Below are positions 1-9,629 of a stretch of 64,000 bases of DNA, piece by piece. The number at the start of each line of letters is the position of its first letter. Positions within the stretch are counted from its first letter, which is position 1. The translations under genes were made by a program, and so were the position numbers. Under the pieces are notes generated by a model. The model was not told where the DNA came from. It was given only the letters and a program-made list of their open reading frames with translations, and did not search any database. The stretch lies in contig NZ_JACICA010000002.1 of the NCBI RefSeq assembly GCF_014195585.1, positions 340,048 to 404,047 on the forward strand. The letters run 5' to 3'. The DNA is from Alloprevotella rava. GTDB taxonomy: Bacteria > Bacteroidota > Bacteroidia > Bacteroidales > Bacteroidaceae.

Positions 1-927
1 ATGCTCCGTGAGCAATTGTCGGCCGACACTTGGGCAGATATTACCAACTTCGATGGTAATGCCAACGCCTTTCGCCTACTTACCCATCAGTTCAACGGAC
101 ATCGCCGCGGCGGCTTCGTTATGACTTATTCCACACTGGCTTCTATCGTTAAATATCCTCGTTGCTCCCATTTGGCCGGTAAGCGTTCCAAGTTCGGCTT
201 CTTTTATACTGAAAGCGAGGACTATCTGAAGATTGCCAACGAACTGGGAATCCCTCGCTCTGCTTCAGATCCCGACACACTTTCTTATGCCCGCTATCCG
301 TTGGTCTATCTCGTTGAGGCGGCCGACGATATTTGCTATGAAATAATGGATATTGAGGACGCCCACAAGCTGCGCCTGCTTTCGGACGAGCGGACGGAGG
401 CTTTGCTTCTCGGCTTCTTTGACGAGCAAACCCGTCAGCGTCTTCAGCATTCTTATGATGTGGTGACGGACTATAATGATCGCATCGTTTATTATCGCTC
501 CTGTGTTATCAACGCTTTGGAGCAAGCTTGCGTCCGCGTATTCCTCAACCACGAAGAAGAGATCTTGGCAGGAACATTTGAAGGAACGCTCATCGGACAT
601 TTACCCGAGCCACTAAAAGAAGCTTACAAGCGTTGCGAGGAAGTGGCCGCCAGCAGGATTTATAAGGCCAAGGAAGTGACAGATGTGGACTTGGCCGGTT
701 ATCACATTATTTATACGCTCCTCGAGCTTATGACCGACGCCGTTCTCTCCCCCGAAAAGGCCTACTCCCGCCTTTTGTTGAGCCAGGCCTCCCGTCAGTA
801 CGAACTTCACTCGGAGAATCTCTCCACCCGCATTATGGCCGTCCTCGACTACCTAAGCGGCATGACCGATGTCTTTGCGCTCGACCTTTATCGCAAAATC
901 TCCGGCCAGAGTCTCCCTATGGTGTGA
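1..927 (+). CDS. dgt: dGTP triphosphohydrolase, 3' part (5' end outside window)
   Basis: This is the C-terminal 308 residues of a deoxyguanosinetriphosphate triphosphohydrolase, an HD-superfamily enzyme that hydrolyses dGTP to deoxyguanosine and triphosphate in the cytoplasm. The visible part has the family motif NFDGNANAFRLLTHQ near residues 17-31 and a helical body with AADDICYEIMDIEDA, typical of the helices after the HD core. Family members are about 450 residues, so roughly the first third, with the metal-binding HD motif, lies to the left of the window. The ATG at base 1 is therefore an internal Met codon. The next gene starts 16 bases after the stop. Confidence 0.85.
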   Translation: MLREQLSADTWADITNFDGNANAFRLLTHQFNGHRRGGFVMTYSTLASIVKYPRCSHLAGKRSKFGFFYTESEDYLKIANELGIPRSASDPDTLSYARYPLVYLVEAADDICYEIMDIEDAHKLRLLSDERTEALLLGFFDEQTRQRLQHSYDVVTDYNDRIVYYRSCVINALEQACVRVFLNHEEEILAGTFEGTLIGHLPEPLKEAYKRCEEVAASRIYKAKEVTDVDLAGYHIIYTLLELMTDAVLSPEKAYSRLLLSQASRQYELHSENLSTRIMAVLDYLSGMTDVFALDLYRKISGQSLPMV

Positions 928-943
928 ATCCTTTTCCCTATAC

Positions 944-2425
944 ATGAAAAAAGACACCTATAATCATGTTCTGAAATACACCGGCTTGTTGGGCGGCGTA
1001 CAAGTGTTCTATATACTGATGTCTATAGTCCGCAACAAATTTACGGCTATGTTCATCGGAGCTTGGGGTATCGGATTGGTGGAGACCTATAACCGCGCCG
1101 TCGATCTCATAGCGAACATGACGAATTTCGGTATTGGCTTCAGCGCTGTGCGCCGGCTGTCGGAGCTTCACGAGCAGGGAAAGGAGGAAGCCATAAGGAT
1201 GTATATCCGCCTCATACGTTCGTGGGCACTCGTCACGGCTCTCCTCGGCACGCTGATATGTCTCTTGTCCGCTCCACTACTGAGCTATTTCACGCTCTCC
1301 GACTTCCATACCACTAAAGGCTTTGTCTTGGTAGCTCCCATGGTGGGGATACTGGCTATCACGGGCGGAGAAGTGGCCATCCTTAAGGGGTTGCAACGCC
1401 TCAAGCAGATGGCCGCCATCAGTGCCTTGGGAGCGCTGGTCACGATGCTCTTGACCATTCCTGGCTACTGGTTGTTGGGTCTGCACGGCGTTATTCCTGT
1501 GCTGCTGTCTACTACGGCTGCTGTCTGCCTGCTGAATCTCTACGCCACAACCCGCGACTATCCTTACCGCGTTGGGCTTCGGAGCATGAAGCTCATGAAG
1601 AGCGGCGGCCATTTATTGAAGTTGGGCGGGGCTTACATACTGGCAGGGACGATCGGCAGCGGGGCAGAACTCATCGTGCGCTCTTATGTCACTAATTCCA
1701 CGAGCTTGAATCGCGCCGGTCTTTATGCCGTGGGTGTGACCCTCATAGTTTCCTACGCGCGCTTGGCTTTTGTGGCCATGGATGCCGACTTCTTCCCCCG
1801 ACTCAGTGCAGCTGGCGACGACCGCAAGCGGCGCAACAACGCCATCAACCGTCAAATTGATGTACTGGTGCTGTTGATGACTCCGTTTCTCATAGCTTTC
1901 GCGCTGTTTCTCCCTATCATTGTTCGCGTGCTCTATACATCCGAGTTCCTCCCTGTGGTTTCGATGGTGCTTTGCGGCCTTTCGTTTATGTATTTCAAGG
2001 CTGTTTATACACCCATCGCCTATCTGCCGTTGGCGCGAGGCCATTCTCGGCTCTATTTTTTGATGGAATTTCTTTACAACGTAGTGTTCACGGTGCTCGT
2101 CATAGTGGGGTATCACGTTCGGGGTATTGTGGGGGCAGGTATCGCCCTTTCGTTGGCCAATCTCTTTGATCTTATCAATATCTCGCTGGTTTATGCGCGC
2201 GTCTATGACTTTCGCTTCGAACGCCGTACACTGCTGCGTTGCATCGTGCAGTATGCCCTGTTGGTGGCAGGTATTGGAGCAGCTACGATAGCCAATTGGG
2301 GAGTGAAACTTCTCTTGGGCTTGCCCGTGCTTGTCCTTAGTCTGTGGCTCGCTTGGAACTTGCTGAGAAAGAAAACGAATATAGTTGACAAAATCAAGAA
2401 TGTAATAGGGCGGAAAAAGCAGTAG
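944..2425 (+). CDS. Polysaccharide/O-antigen flippase (MOP superfamily)
   Basis: A 493-residue polytopic membrane protein with about 12-14 hydrophobic segments and the N-terminal layout of Wzx/O-antigen translocases (MKKDTYNHVLKYTGLLGG, then a long first transmembrane region). It probably flips an undecaprenyl-linked glycan across the inner membrane. The ATG at 944 is chosen because a start at 869 would run 59 bases into dgt and add 25 unlikely residues; from 944 the gene follows dgt by 16 bases. No glycosyltransferase is adjacent, so its substrate cannot be inferred. The flippase family call is strong; which glycan it moves is unknown. Confidence 0.82.
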   Translation: MKKDTYNHVLKYTGLLGGVQVFYILMSIVRNKFTAMFIGAWGIGLVETYNRAVDLIANMTNFGIGFSAVRRLSELHEQGKEEAIRMYIRLIRSWALVTALLGTLICLLSAPLLSYFTLSDFHTTKGFVLVAPMVGILAITGGEVAILKGLQRLKQMAAISALGALVTMLLTIPGYWLLGLHGVIPVLLSTTAAVCLLNLYATTRDYPYRVGLRSMKLMKSGGHLLKLGGAYILAGTIGSGAELIVRSYVTNSTSLNRAGLYAVGVTLIVSYARLAFVAMDADFFPRLSAAGDDRKRRNNAINRQIDVLVLLMTPFLIAFALFLPIIVRVLYTSEFLPVVSMVLCGLSFMYFKAVYTPIAYLPLARGHSRLYFLMEFLYNVVFTVLVIVGYHVRGIVGAGIALSLANLFDLINISLVYARVYDFRFERRTLLRCIVQYALLVAGIGAATIANWGVKLLLGLPVLVLSLWLAWNLLRKKTNIVDKIKNVIGRKKQ

Positions 2426-2442
2426 TTTGCTTGAGGTTTTAG

Positions 2443-2765
2443 CCCACGAATTTTTACGAAAGGGGCGAATGTTCACGAATTTCTTTATCATATTCGTGGG
2501 TGTTCGCCCTTTTCGTGAATATTCGTGGGAGAGAGTTTCGGACAGGTCCGACAGGTCGGACGAATCTGAGAAAGACGATGAAAAACAGCATATTTTTGTA
2601 AACAGAATTCTTAATTTTAGCTGCTCGTGGCTGGCTCGAAATCGAGCGCAGGTGGTAGCCATCGAAAAGAACGCAGCAGAAAAGCGTCCGTACAATAAGG
2701 CTGTCAGCTCACATCCTTATTGTGTCAGCCGACGCAATAAGGAAACTGAAAAATACAATAAGGAA
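2443..2765. repeat. E1 dispersed repeat copy 1 (38-bp inverted arms, CGGAC decamers, CAATAAGG hairpin units)
   Basis: This occupies most of the gene-free stretch 2426-2955. Positions 2443-2480 and 2492-2529 form a 38-base imperfect inverted repeat with a short loop, built from CACGAA/TTCGTG units. Positions 2538-2570 hold tandem CGGACaggTC units. Positions 2715-2742 form a hairpin with a 12-bp stem (CCTTATTGTGTC pairing with GACGCAATAAGG, one G-U pair) and an AGCC loop, flanked by single CAATAAGG units at about 2694 and 2757. The same modules recur near 13.0, 23.2, 35.6 and 59.1 kb. An open frame through here (2427-2906) has no protein-like character. Confidence 0.8.
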
Positions 2766-2886
2766 ACCGACGGACGGGAGTGGAGAAAATTTTCGGGAAA
2801 TACGCTAAAAATGATCGGAAAAAGGGAGAAAAGCTCCGATATGTGCCTTGTGTCGGTTGAGAGGGCTAACAATCTTCGTGAAAATC

Positions 2887-2917
2887 TTTGTGTTACCCAC
2901 CGATAAAGCTATCTTTG
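2887..2917 (+). promoter_or_regulatory. Bacteroidota-type promoter of argS
   Basis: TTTG at 2887-2890, a 19-base spacer and TATCTTTG at 2910-2917 match the phylum consensus (-33 TTTG, -7 TAnnTTTG). Transcription would start near 2924, about 30 bases before the argS ATG. Confidence 0.75.
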
Positions 2918-2955
2918 TTCGCTAATAAGTATAGAAGAATAATCAATAAATCGGA

Positions 2956-4770
2956 ATGAAAATAGAAACAGCACTGGTCGCTGCCGTGCAGAAAGCGGTT
3001 GAAACGCTCTACGGGCAGCAGATCGACGAGAAGCAAGTACAGCTGCAAAAAACTAAGAAAGAGTTCGAAGGCCATCTGACCCTCGTGGTGTTCCCCTTCG
3101 TACGCCTGGCGCGCAAGAAGCCAGAGGAAGTGGCACAGGAAATAGGCGAACAGTTGCAGCAAACCGACATAGTGGCGAGTTTCAACGTAGTGAAAGGCTT
3201 CTTGAACCTCGTCATCGCGCCCAAAGCTTGGATAGAGCTCTTGGCCGATATTGACGCGGCCGACAAGTACGGCTTCGTGCCCGTTACAGACCAGAGCCCG
3301 TTGATGATGATAGAGTATTCCTCGCCCAATACCAACAAACCGCTCCACTTGGGCCACGTGCGCAACAACCTCTTAGGTTGGTCGCTGGCTCAGCTTGAGG
3401 AAGCCAACGGTAACCGCGTTGTGAAGACCAACATCGTTAACGACCGCGGCATCCACATTTGCAAATCCATGCTCGCATGGGTGAAATATGGCAACGGAGA
3501 AACTCCCGAGACCAGCGGAAAGAAGGGTGACCACCTCATTGGCGACTACTACGTGGCTTTCGATAAGCACTATCGCGAAGAGGTCAAAGAACTGCAAGCA
3601 CGCTATATGGCGGAGGGCCTGAACGAAGAAGAGGCCAAAGCAAAGGCCGAACAAGAAGCTCCGCTCATCAAGGAAGCTCACGAAATGCTCGTGAAATGGG
3701 AACAGGGCGATGCGGAAGTACGCGCGCTTTGGGAGAAGATGAACAGCTGGGTGTATGCCGGATTCGATGAAACCTATAAGGCACTTGGCGTTAGCTTTGA
3801 TAAAATCTACTACGAAAGTAATACCTACCTCGTTGGCCGCAAGAAGGTGGAAGAAGGCTTGGAGAAAAACCTCTTCATCCGCAAGGCGGACAACTCCGTT
3901 TGGGCAGATCTCACGGCAGAGGGACTGGATCAGAAACTATTGCTTCGTTCTGACGGTACGTCCGTTTATATGACCCAAGACATTGGTACTGCTGAGATGC
4001 GTTTCAACGATTATCCCATCGACAAGATGGTTTACGTTGTTGGCAACGAGCAGAACTACCACTTCCAAGTCTTGAGTATCCTGCTCGACAAACTGGGCTT
4101 CGAATGGGGCAAGAGTCTTGTTCATTTCTCCTATGGTATGGTCGAGCTGCCCAATGGTAAGATGAAGAGCCGCGAGGGAACTGTTGTTGACGCCGACGAC
4201 TTAATCGCTGAAATGAAGCGTCAGGCTCGTCAGACCATTGATGCTGCCGGCAAGTTTGGCGAACGTACTGAAGAAGAGAAAGACGAAGTGGCTCGCATTG
4301 TAGGCCTCGGCGCGCTGAAATACTTCCTCCTAAAAGTTGACGCCCGCAAGAACATGCTCTTCAATCCAGCAGAGAGCATCGACTTCAATGGTAATACCGG
4401 CCCATTCATTCAATATACCTACGCCCGCATCCGTTCCATCCTTCGCAAGGCCGAAGCTGAGCAGATGCAGGTTTCGTGCAACTTTGCCGCTACGCCTGAA
4501 ATCTCTACGAAGGAAGAAGCCGTTGTTCAGCATCTTAGCGACTTTGCCAGCGTAGTGCGCCAGGCCGGCGAGGAATATGCCCCTAATGCGATTGCTAACT
4601 ACTGCTACGAATTGGCAAAAGAGTACAACCAGTTCTACCACGACTATAAAGTGCTGGGCGAAACAGATGAAAACAAGCGTCAGTTCCGTCTGGTTTTGAG
4701 TCGCAACGTTGCCAAGGTACTTCGCTTAGGTATGGGCCTGCTCGGCATTGAGATGCCAGAGCGCATGTAA
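2956..4770 (+). CDS. argS: Arginyl-tRNA synthetase
   Basis: A 604-residue class I aminoacyl-tRNA synthetase that charges tRNA-Arg in the cytoplasm. It has the N-terminal arginyl-specific domain (about 1-105), the HIGH-type motif HLGH at residues 131-134 inside SSPNTNKPLHLGHVRNN, the KMSKS equivalent KMKSREGTVV near residue 400, and the C-terminal anticodon-binding DALR-type domain ending in LGIEMPERM. The length is normal for Bacteroidota ArgS. A clear promoter lies about 40 bases upstream. The RNase H gene follows within about 20 bases, so the two may be cotranscribed. Confidence 0.97.
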   Translation: MKIETALVAAVQKAVETLYGQQIDEKQVQLQKTKKEFEGHLTLVVFPFVRLARKKPEEVAQEIGEQLQQTDIVASFNVVKGFLNLVIAPKAWIELLADIDAADKYGFVPVTDQSPLMMIEYSSPNTNKPLHLGHVRNNLLGWSLAQLEEANGNRVVKTNIVNDRGIHICKSMLAWVKYGNGETPETSGKKGDHLIGDYYVAFDKHYREEVKELQARYMAEGLNEEEAKAKAEQEAPLIKEAHEMLVKWEQGDAEVRALWEKMNSWVYAGFDETYKALGVSFDKIYYESNTYLVGRKKVEEGLEKNLFIRKADNSVWADLTAEGLDQKLLLRSDGTSVYMTQDIGTAEMRFNDYPIDKMVYVVGNEQNYHFQVLSILLDKLGFEWGKSLVHFSYGMVELPNGKMKSREGTVVDADDLIAEMKRQARQTIDAAGKFGERTEEEKDEVARIVGLGALKYFLLKVDARKNMLFNPAESIDFNGNTGPFIQYTYARIRSILRKAEAEQMQVSCNFAATPEISTKEEAVVQHLSDFASVVRQAGEEYAPNAIANYCYELAKEYNQFYHDYKVLGETDENKRQFRLVLSRNVAKVLRLGMGLLGIEMPERM

Positions 4771-4791
4771 AACCTTTTGACAAGCAGAGTT

Positions 4792-5469
4792 GTGGCAAAG
4801 GAGAAATACTATGTAGTTTGGCAAGGACGCAAACCAGGCATCTATGAATCGTGGGCAGACTGCCGCGAACAGGTGCATGGGGCTGAAGGAGCCCGCTACA
4901 AGAGTTTTCCAACACGAGCCGAGGCGCAGGCAGCGTATGAAGCCGGTGCACCCGCCCGTCCGCAACGGAAAAAGACCACAACAGTTGCAAAGACCCGCTC
5001 CGTTAGCGCGTTGCCCGACAACCCGCCCGAAGATCGCCACGACACCGTACTGAATCTCCCGCCCGAGGTGACGGCCAACGCGCTGGCAGTGGATGCTGCC
5101 TGCTCCGGTAATCCTGGCAAGATGGAGTATAGAGGTGTCGATCTGGCCACGGGACAAGAGGTCTTTCATTTCGGACCTGTTTGGGGGACGAACAATATCG
5201 GCGAATTTCTCGCCATAGTCCACGGATTGGCGTGGCTAAAGCAGCGAGGCGAAAAGAAGACTATCTACAGCGACAGCCGTAATGCGCTGCTCTGGGTGCG
5301 CGCGAAAAAATGTAAGACAACCTTGGCGCGGACAGCTCGAACCGAGGAACTCTACCAAATCATAGCACGCGCTGAGAAATGGCTGGCAGAAAATCGTCGC
5401 AATGTGCCGCTAAAAAAATGGGAGACCTCCAAATGGGGAGAGATACCTGCCGACTTCGGTCGGAAATAA
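4792..5469 (+). CDS. Ribonuclease H with N-terminal viroplasmin domain
   Basis: A 225-residue RNase HI-type enzyme that cuts the RNA strand of RNA-DNA hybrids. Residues 1-45 form a caulimovirus-viroplasmin domain (KYYVVWQGRKPGIYESWADC, then YKSFPTRAEA) that binds double-stranded nucleic acid. A basic linker leads to the RNase H fold with catalytic Asp in VDAACSGNPG (about residue 100), Glu in IGEFLAI (about 138) and Asp in YSDSRNAL (about 161). The GTG at 4792 gives the canonical MAKEKYYVVW start; a TTG at 4777 would add five residues. The gene sits just behind argS. Fusion of viroplasmin to RNase H is usual in this phylum. Confidence 0.9.
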   Translation: MAKEKYYVVWQGRKPGIYESWADCREQVHGAEGARYKSFPTRAEAQAAYEAGAPARPQRKKTTTVAKTRSVSALPDNPPEDRHDTVLNLPPEVTANALAVDAACSGNPGKMEYRGVDLATGQEVFHFGPVWGTNNIGEFLAIVHGLAWLKQRGEKKTIYSDSRNALLWVRAKKCKTTLARTARTEELYQIIARAEKWLAENRRNVPLKKWETSKWGEIPADFGRK

Positions 5470-5539
5470 CTGATGGGCTCAGCAGCAGGTGCCGCCTGGC
5501 CGTGCGAGTGAGCTTGATAACAAACGCTACAATCAACCA

Positions 5540-7378
5540 ATGAAAGAATTTTTCGAGGTTCTGCGACGCTATGTTGCTCCTTATAAAGGCTACCTTTTAG
5601 GTTCCCTTCTGTTCAATATTCTCTCTGCCGTGCTCAACGTTTTTTCGTTTGTCACGCTTATGCCGATGCTCAAGATTCTCTTTCGTATCGACACGCAGAC
5701 CTATGCTTTCATGGCGTGGGATGCAGCTGACAAAAGTTTCAAGGATGTGCTCGTCAACAATATGTACTACTACACGCAGACGTGGATGGGAGAATTTGGC
5801 GCAAGTACTACGCTGCTGTTCCTCGGCCTATTCCTCATCACGGCTACATTGCTGAAAACGAGCACCTACTTTGCTTCGGCGGCCATTATGGTACCGATGC
5901 GCACGGGCATCGTTAGAGACATTCGCAATTCGGTGTATCACAAAATCACGGAATTGCCGCTCTCGTTCTTCAGTGAAGAGCGCAAAGGCGACATCATCGC
6001 CCGCATGTCCGGTGATGTGAACGAGATAGAAAACAGTATCACGGGTTCGCTCGAGATGCTCGTAAAGAATCCAATTCTTATCCTCTGTTATCTCGGCGTG
6101 TTGGTGTACACCAGTTGGCAGCTCACTCTGTTCACCGTTCTGGTGCTTCCGCTCCTGATTTGGGCGATGAGTACCATAGGGCGCAAGCTAAAAGCGAAAT
6201 CGCTCGCTGCACAAAACAAATGGAGCGAGACAATGGCGCAGCTCGAGGAAACCTTGGGCGGAATGCGCATCGTGAAGGCATTTACTGCTGAACAGAAAAT
6301 GCGGAATCGTTTCGAGAACGTTACAGATGATTACCGCCGCCTAACAAATAAAGTGAGCATCCGTCAGGCCAGCGCGCACCCCGTGAGCGAATTTTTGGGA
6401 ACTGTACTCATCGTCATCGTTCTCTGGTATGGCGGCACGCTCATCCTTGATGGAGAAAACCCGCCCATTGATGCGCCGCAGTTTATCTTTTATATGGTGA
6501 TACTCTACAGTATCATACAGCCGCTCAAAGACTTCTCGAAAGCCAGCTACAATATCCCAAAGGGCATGGCAAGCGTTGAACGCGTCAACAAGATACTCAA
6601 CGCGGAAAATACCATCGTGGAAGCTCCTGCTCCGAAAGAGGTGAAGAAGCTCGAAAAGGAGATACTCTTCCGCAACGTAAGTTTCTCCTACAACGGGCGG
6701 CAGCAAGTGCTCCAGGACATTAACCTGCATGTGGGCAAAGGCCGCACGGTGGCACTTGTGGGCCAGAGCGGTTCGGGCAAGAGTACACTTGTTGATCTCT
6801 TGCCGCGCTATCACGACGTGACAGGTGGGGAAATCCTCATCGACGGAATAAATGTGAAGGATTTCCGCCTTAAAGGTCTTCGCGGACTTATTGGTAATGT
6901 CAATCAGGACGCTATTCTTTTCAACGATTCTTTCTTCAACAATATCGCCTTCGGAGTAGAGAACGCAACGATGGAACAGGTGGTGGAAGCCGCCAAGATT
7001 GCAAATGCTCACGACTTTATTATGGAGAGCGAGCAGGGCTACGATACCAACGTGGGCGACCGCGGCTGCCGTCTGTCGGGCGGTCAGCGTCAGCGCATCA
7101 GTATAGCCCGTGCAATTTTGAAAAACCCAGACATACTCATCCTCGACGAGGCTACGTCTGCGCTCGACACAGAGTCGGAGCGTCTCGTGCAGGAGGCGTT
7201 GGAGCGCCTGATGAAGACGCGCACCACCATCGCTATTGCGCACCGCCTTTCAACAATCAAAAACGCCGACGAGATTTGTGTGCTCTACGAAGGAAAGATT
7301 GTGGAGCGCGGCACACACGACGAACTCATCGCTCTGAACGGCTACTACAAGCGCCTCAATGATATGCAGCAGCTTTAG
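5540..7378 (+). CDS. ABC transporter, MsbA-like fused permease-ATPase
   Basis: A 612-residue half-transporter. About six membrane segments fill residues 1-330, followed by a nucleotide-binding domain with Walker [12 protein letters not shown] (about 407), signature LSGGQRQRISIARAI (about 511), Walker B ILILDEATSALD (about 531) and the H-loop His in IAIAHRLSTI (about 566). It works as an inner-membrane homodimer, and the closest functional type is MsbA, the lipid A-core flippase. The ATG at 5540 is chosen because residues predicted upstream of it (from 5489) are not family-like. Other lipid or glycan exporters of this class cannot be excluded. Confidence 0.88.
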   Translation: MKEFFEVLRRYVAPYKGYLLGSLLFNILSAVLNVFSFVTLMPMLKILFRIDTQTYAFMAWDAADKSFKDVLVNNMYYYTQTWMGEFGASTTLLFLGLFLITATLLKTSTYFASAAIMVPMRTGIVRDIRNSVYHKITELPLSFFSEERKGDIIARMSGDVNEIENSITGSLEMLVKNPILILCYLGVLVYTSWQLTLFTVLVLPLLIWAMSTIGRKLKAKSLAAQNKWSETMAQLEETLGGMRIVKAFTAEQKMRNRFENVTDDYRRLTNKVSIRQASAHPVSEFLGTVLIVIVLWYGGTLILDGENPPIDAPQFIFYMVILYSIIQPLKDFSKASYNIPKGMASVERVNKILNAENTIVEAPAPKEVKKLEKEILFRNVSFSYNGRQQVLQDINLHVGKGRTVALVGQSGSGKSTLVDLLPRYHDVTGGEILIDGINVKDFRLKGLRGLIGNVNQDAILFNDSFFNNIAFGVENATMEQVVEAAKIANAHDFIMESEQGYDTNVGDRGCRLSGGQRQRISIARAILKNPDILILDEATSALDTESERLVQEALERLMKTRTTIAIAHRLSTIKNADEICVLYEGKIVERGTHDELIALNGYYKRLNDMQQL

Positions 7379-7493
7379 TGGGAGGCGCAGCAGCATTGGT
7401 GGGAGATAATGAACGGCAAATGCCAAGAAATCTCCGGCAAGTGTGGCAGGACTGACCCTTCCGACTGTTTTGAGAAAAGTTAAGACAAAGAAA

Positions 7494-8522
7494 ATGACAG
7501 ATACAAAAGAGAAAATACTCATCACAGGGGCGAGCGGCTTCATCGGAAGCTTTCTCGTGGCGGGCGGCCTTGAACTGGGATTCGATGTGTGGGCAGCTGT
7601 CCGCAAATCCAGTTCGCGCCGCTATTTGCAAGACCCGCGCATCCATTTCCTCGAACTGGATTTCGATGACGACGACCTACTTGCTGCGCAGCTTGAGAAA
7701 CATGTTGCCGAACACGGGGCTTTTGCTCATGTGCTTCATGCAGCTGGTGCCACGAAAGCCCGTAGTGAGGCCGATTTTATCCGAGCAAATGCTGAAGGCA
7801 CGGCACGTCTCGCTCGACAGCTCCTGCAGACCAAAGCACTTCCCGCTTCCACAGGTCGTTTTGTCTTTTTCTCCAGTCTCTCTGTTTATGGTCCTGTTCG
7901 CGAGGAGGACAACCGCCCCATTTTGGAAAGTGATGAGCAAATGCCCGATACGGCTTATGGTCGGTCGAAGCAACAAGCCGAGCAAGAGCTGGCTCATATC
8001 CCCGATTTGAACTATATCATCCTTCGTCCCACGGGAGTTTACGGTCCGCGCGAAAAGGATTATTTCCTGATGGCCAAATCTATCATTCAGCGCGTCGACT
8101 TTTCTGTTGGCTACAAGCCGCAGACCATTACCTTTATATATGTCCGCGACCTTGTAGAAGCCGCCTATCTCGCGCTAAGTCATGGAGAAAGCGGCCGCGC
8201 ATACTTCCTTACTGACGGACACAATTATAGTAGCCGTGATTTTAGTAACTTGCTCCAAAAAGAGTTGAATATCCGCGGCGTACTACATATAAAAGCACCC
8301 ATCTGGTTCTTAAAGCTGGTGTGCTTTATCAACGGCGGACTGGCGAGCCTCTTTGGCAAAACCACCACGCTCAATATGGACAAATTCAACATCCTAAAGC
8401 AGCGCAACTGGCAGTGTGACATACGCCCCGCCGAACAAGAGTTAGGTTATCGTCCGCAGTATCCGTTGGAGCGCGGCGTAAAGGAAACTGTGAATTGGTA
8501 TATACAAAACGGCTGGCTCTAA
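7494..8522 (+). CDS. NAD-dependent epimerase/dehydratase family protein
   Basis: A 342-residue extended short-chain dehydrogenase. The NAD(P)-binding Rossmann motif GASGFIG is at about residues 11-17 and the catalytic pair is in AYGRSKQQAE (Tyr near 154, Lys four later); the Ser of FSSLSVYG completes the triad. The substrate is probably a nucleotide sugar or a hydroxysteroid/dihydroflavonol-like compound; the C-terminal half does not settle it. The ATG at 7494 is preferred because the extension to 7443 is not conserved-looking. The PAP2 gene follows 44 bases downstream, which suggests a shared envelope role, but this is inference. Confidence 0.82.
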   Translation: MTDTKEKILITGASGFIGSFLVAGGLELGFDVWAAVRKSSSRRYLQDPRIHFLELDFDDDDLLAAQLEKHVAEHGAFAHVLHAAGATKARSEADFIRANAEGTARLARQLLQTKALPASTGRFVFFSSLSVYGPVREEDNRPILESDEQMPDTAYGRSKQQAEQELAHIPDLNYIILRPTGVYGPREKDYFLMAKSIIQRVDFSVGYKPQTITFIYVRDLVEAAYLALSHGESGRAYFLTDGHNYSSRDFSNLLQKELNIRGVLHIKAPIWFLKLVCFINGGLASLFGKTTTLNMDKFNILKQRNWQCDIRPAEQELGYRPQYPLERGVKETVNWYIQNGWL

Positions 8523-8566
8523 AGCCCTCACCATAAGCAAAGCCCTCGGGCTGAACAATAAAACAA

Positions 8567-9544
8567 ATGAATCGGATAGCAATACCGAGAAAATCAGAAG
8601 CAGAAGGCTTCCGTCTGTTGCCCATCGAATGGGCCACTATTCTATATGCGCTCTTCACCACAGCGCTCTTATTCTTATTTTGGAAAAATATGCACGCGCC
8701 CGGCTTTCTCCTTGCTGAGCGCATCGCCGTGTTAGGAGGTGTTGCTGCCTTTGCCAGTCTCAATCGTTTGCTACCTTTGAAGAGCACACGATTGCTCCGT
8801 ACGCTGTTCTCCCTCAGCTTACTTGCCTACTGGTATCCGGACACTTACGAATTTTGCCAGGTCTTTCCTAATCTCGACCACGTCTTTGCCCATGCTGATT
8901 TGATGCTGTTCGGCTGTCAGCCCAGTTTGGCCTTCAGTGCAGCATATCCCTCATGTTTCTCCAGCGAACTATTCCACATGGGCTATTTCAGTTACTATCC
9001 CATGATAGCAGTAACTTGCCTATTGCCTTTCTTTGTGAAAGGAAAGAGCGAAGAGTCGCGTTTGGCAACGTATGAGCACATCAGCTTCATCGTGATGGCC
9101 GGATTCTATCTTTACTATGTTGTATTCTTGTTTTTGCCCGTAGCTGGTCCTCAGTTCTACTTTCAGGCCATTGGTTTCGACAATGCTTCCAATGGCTATC
9201 TCCCAGCTTTGGGCGACTACTTCCGCTATCATACCGAGCTCCACAAATCGGGCGAAATCAGCGGCCTATTCCAATGGCTCGTAGAGTTCACGCAGGGAGC
9301 TGGAGAACGCCCCACCGCCGCATTCCCCAGTTCGCACGTCGGAATGAGTACGATAATGATGATCCTCATCTTTAAGCAGCGGCGCGTTGTGGCCTATTAT
9401 TTTTTGCCTTTCTACCTTCTGCTCTGCGCCTCCACTGTATATATCCAGGCACATTATTTAGTTGATGTCATCGGCGGCTTAGTAACCGCTGTGCTCTTCT
9501 ATTATATCTGCGAGAAAGTGTATAAGAAAGCGATGAGGCAATAA
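8567..9544 (+). CDS. PAP2-superfamily integral membrane phosphatase/phosphotransferase
   Basis: A 325-residue protein with about six membrane segments. The PAP2 motifs are visible: FPSSHVGMS near residue 252 and the catalytic-His motif AHYLVDVIGG near 295. Enzymes of this type dephosphorylate lipid phosphates or transfer phospho-headgroups at the membrane; the Aur1-like C-terminal spacing resembles proteins involved in inositol-phosphoryl lipids in Bacteroidales. The classical first KxxxxxxRP motif is not obvious. A terminator hairpin follows at once (9543). Superfamily assignment is strong, substrate unknown. Confidence 0.78.
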   Translation: MNRIAIPRKSEAEGFRLLPIEWATILYALFTTALLFLFWKNMHAPGFLLAERIAVLGGVAAFASLNRLLPLKSTRLLRTLFSLSLLAYWYPDTYEFCQVFPNLDHVFAHADLMLFGCQPSLAFSAAYPSCFSSELFHMGYFSYYPMIAVTCLLPFFVKGKSEESRLATYEHISFIVMAGFYLYYVVFLFLPVAGPQFYFQAIGFDNASNGYLPALGDYFRYHTELHKSGEISGLFQWLVEFTQGAGERPTAAFPSSHVGMSTIMMILIFKQRRVVAYYFLPFYLLLCASTVYIQAHYLVDVIGGLVTAVLFYYICEKVYKKAMRQ

Positions 9545-9572
9545 AGCCCTCTCCGGCGAGTAGGGCTTTTCC
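9543..9572 (+). terminator. Intrinsic terminator after PAP2 gene
   Basis: AAAGCCCT (9543-9550) pairs with AGGGCTTT (9562-9569), followed by a short T run. It overlaps the stop codon of the upstream gene. Confidence 0.7.
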
Positions 9573-9629
9573 CTTTCTCCCAAAGGCTGTGTCATTCAAT
9601 ATCTCAAATCTCCTAACTACCAAACCAAT

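Noticed and set aside
1613..2695. Long antisense frame (360 codons) over the flippase gene
   Set aside because: It is a shadow of the real gene on the other strand, rich in His, Gln and Arg and without motifs. The same applies to 11451-12977, 41350-42549, 52413-53579 and 57317-58861.
2427..2906. 159-codon open frame after the flippase gene
   Set aside because: It translates the E1 inverted arms, CGGAC decamers and CAATAAGG units; the peptide is low-complexity (SDRSDRSDESEK) and has no family features.
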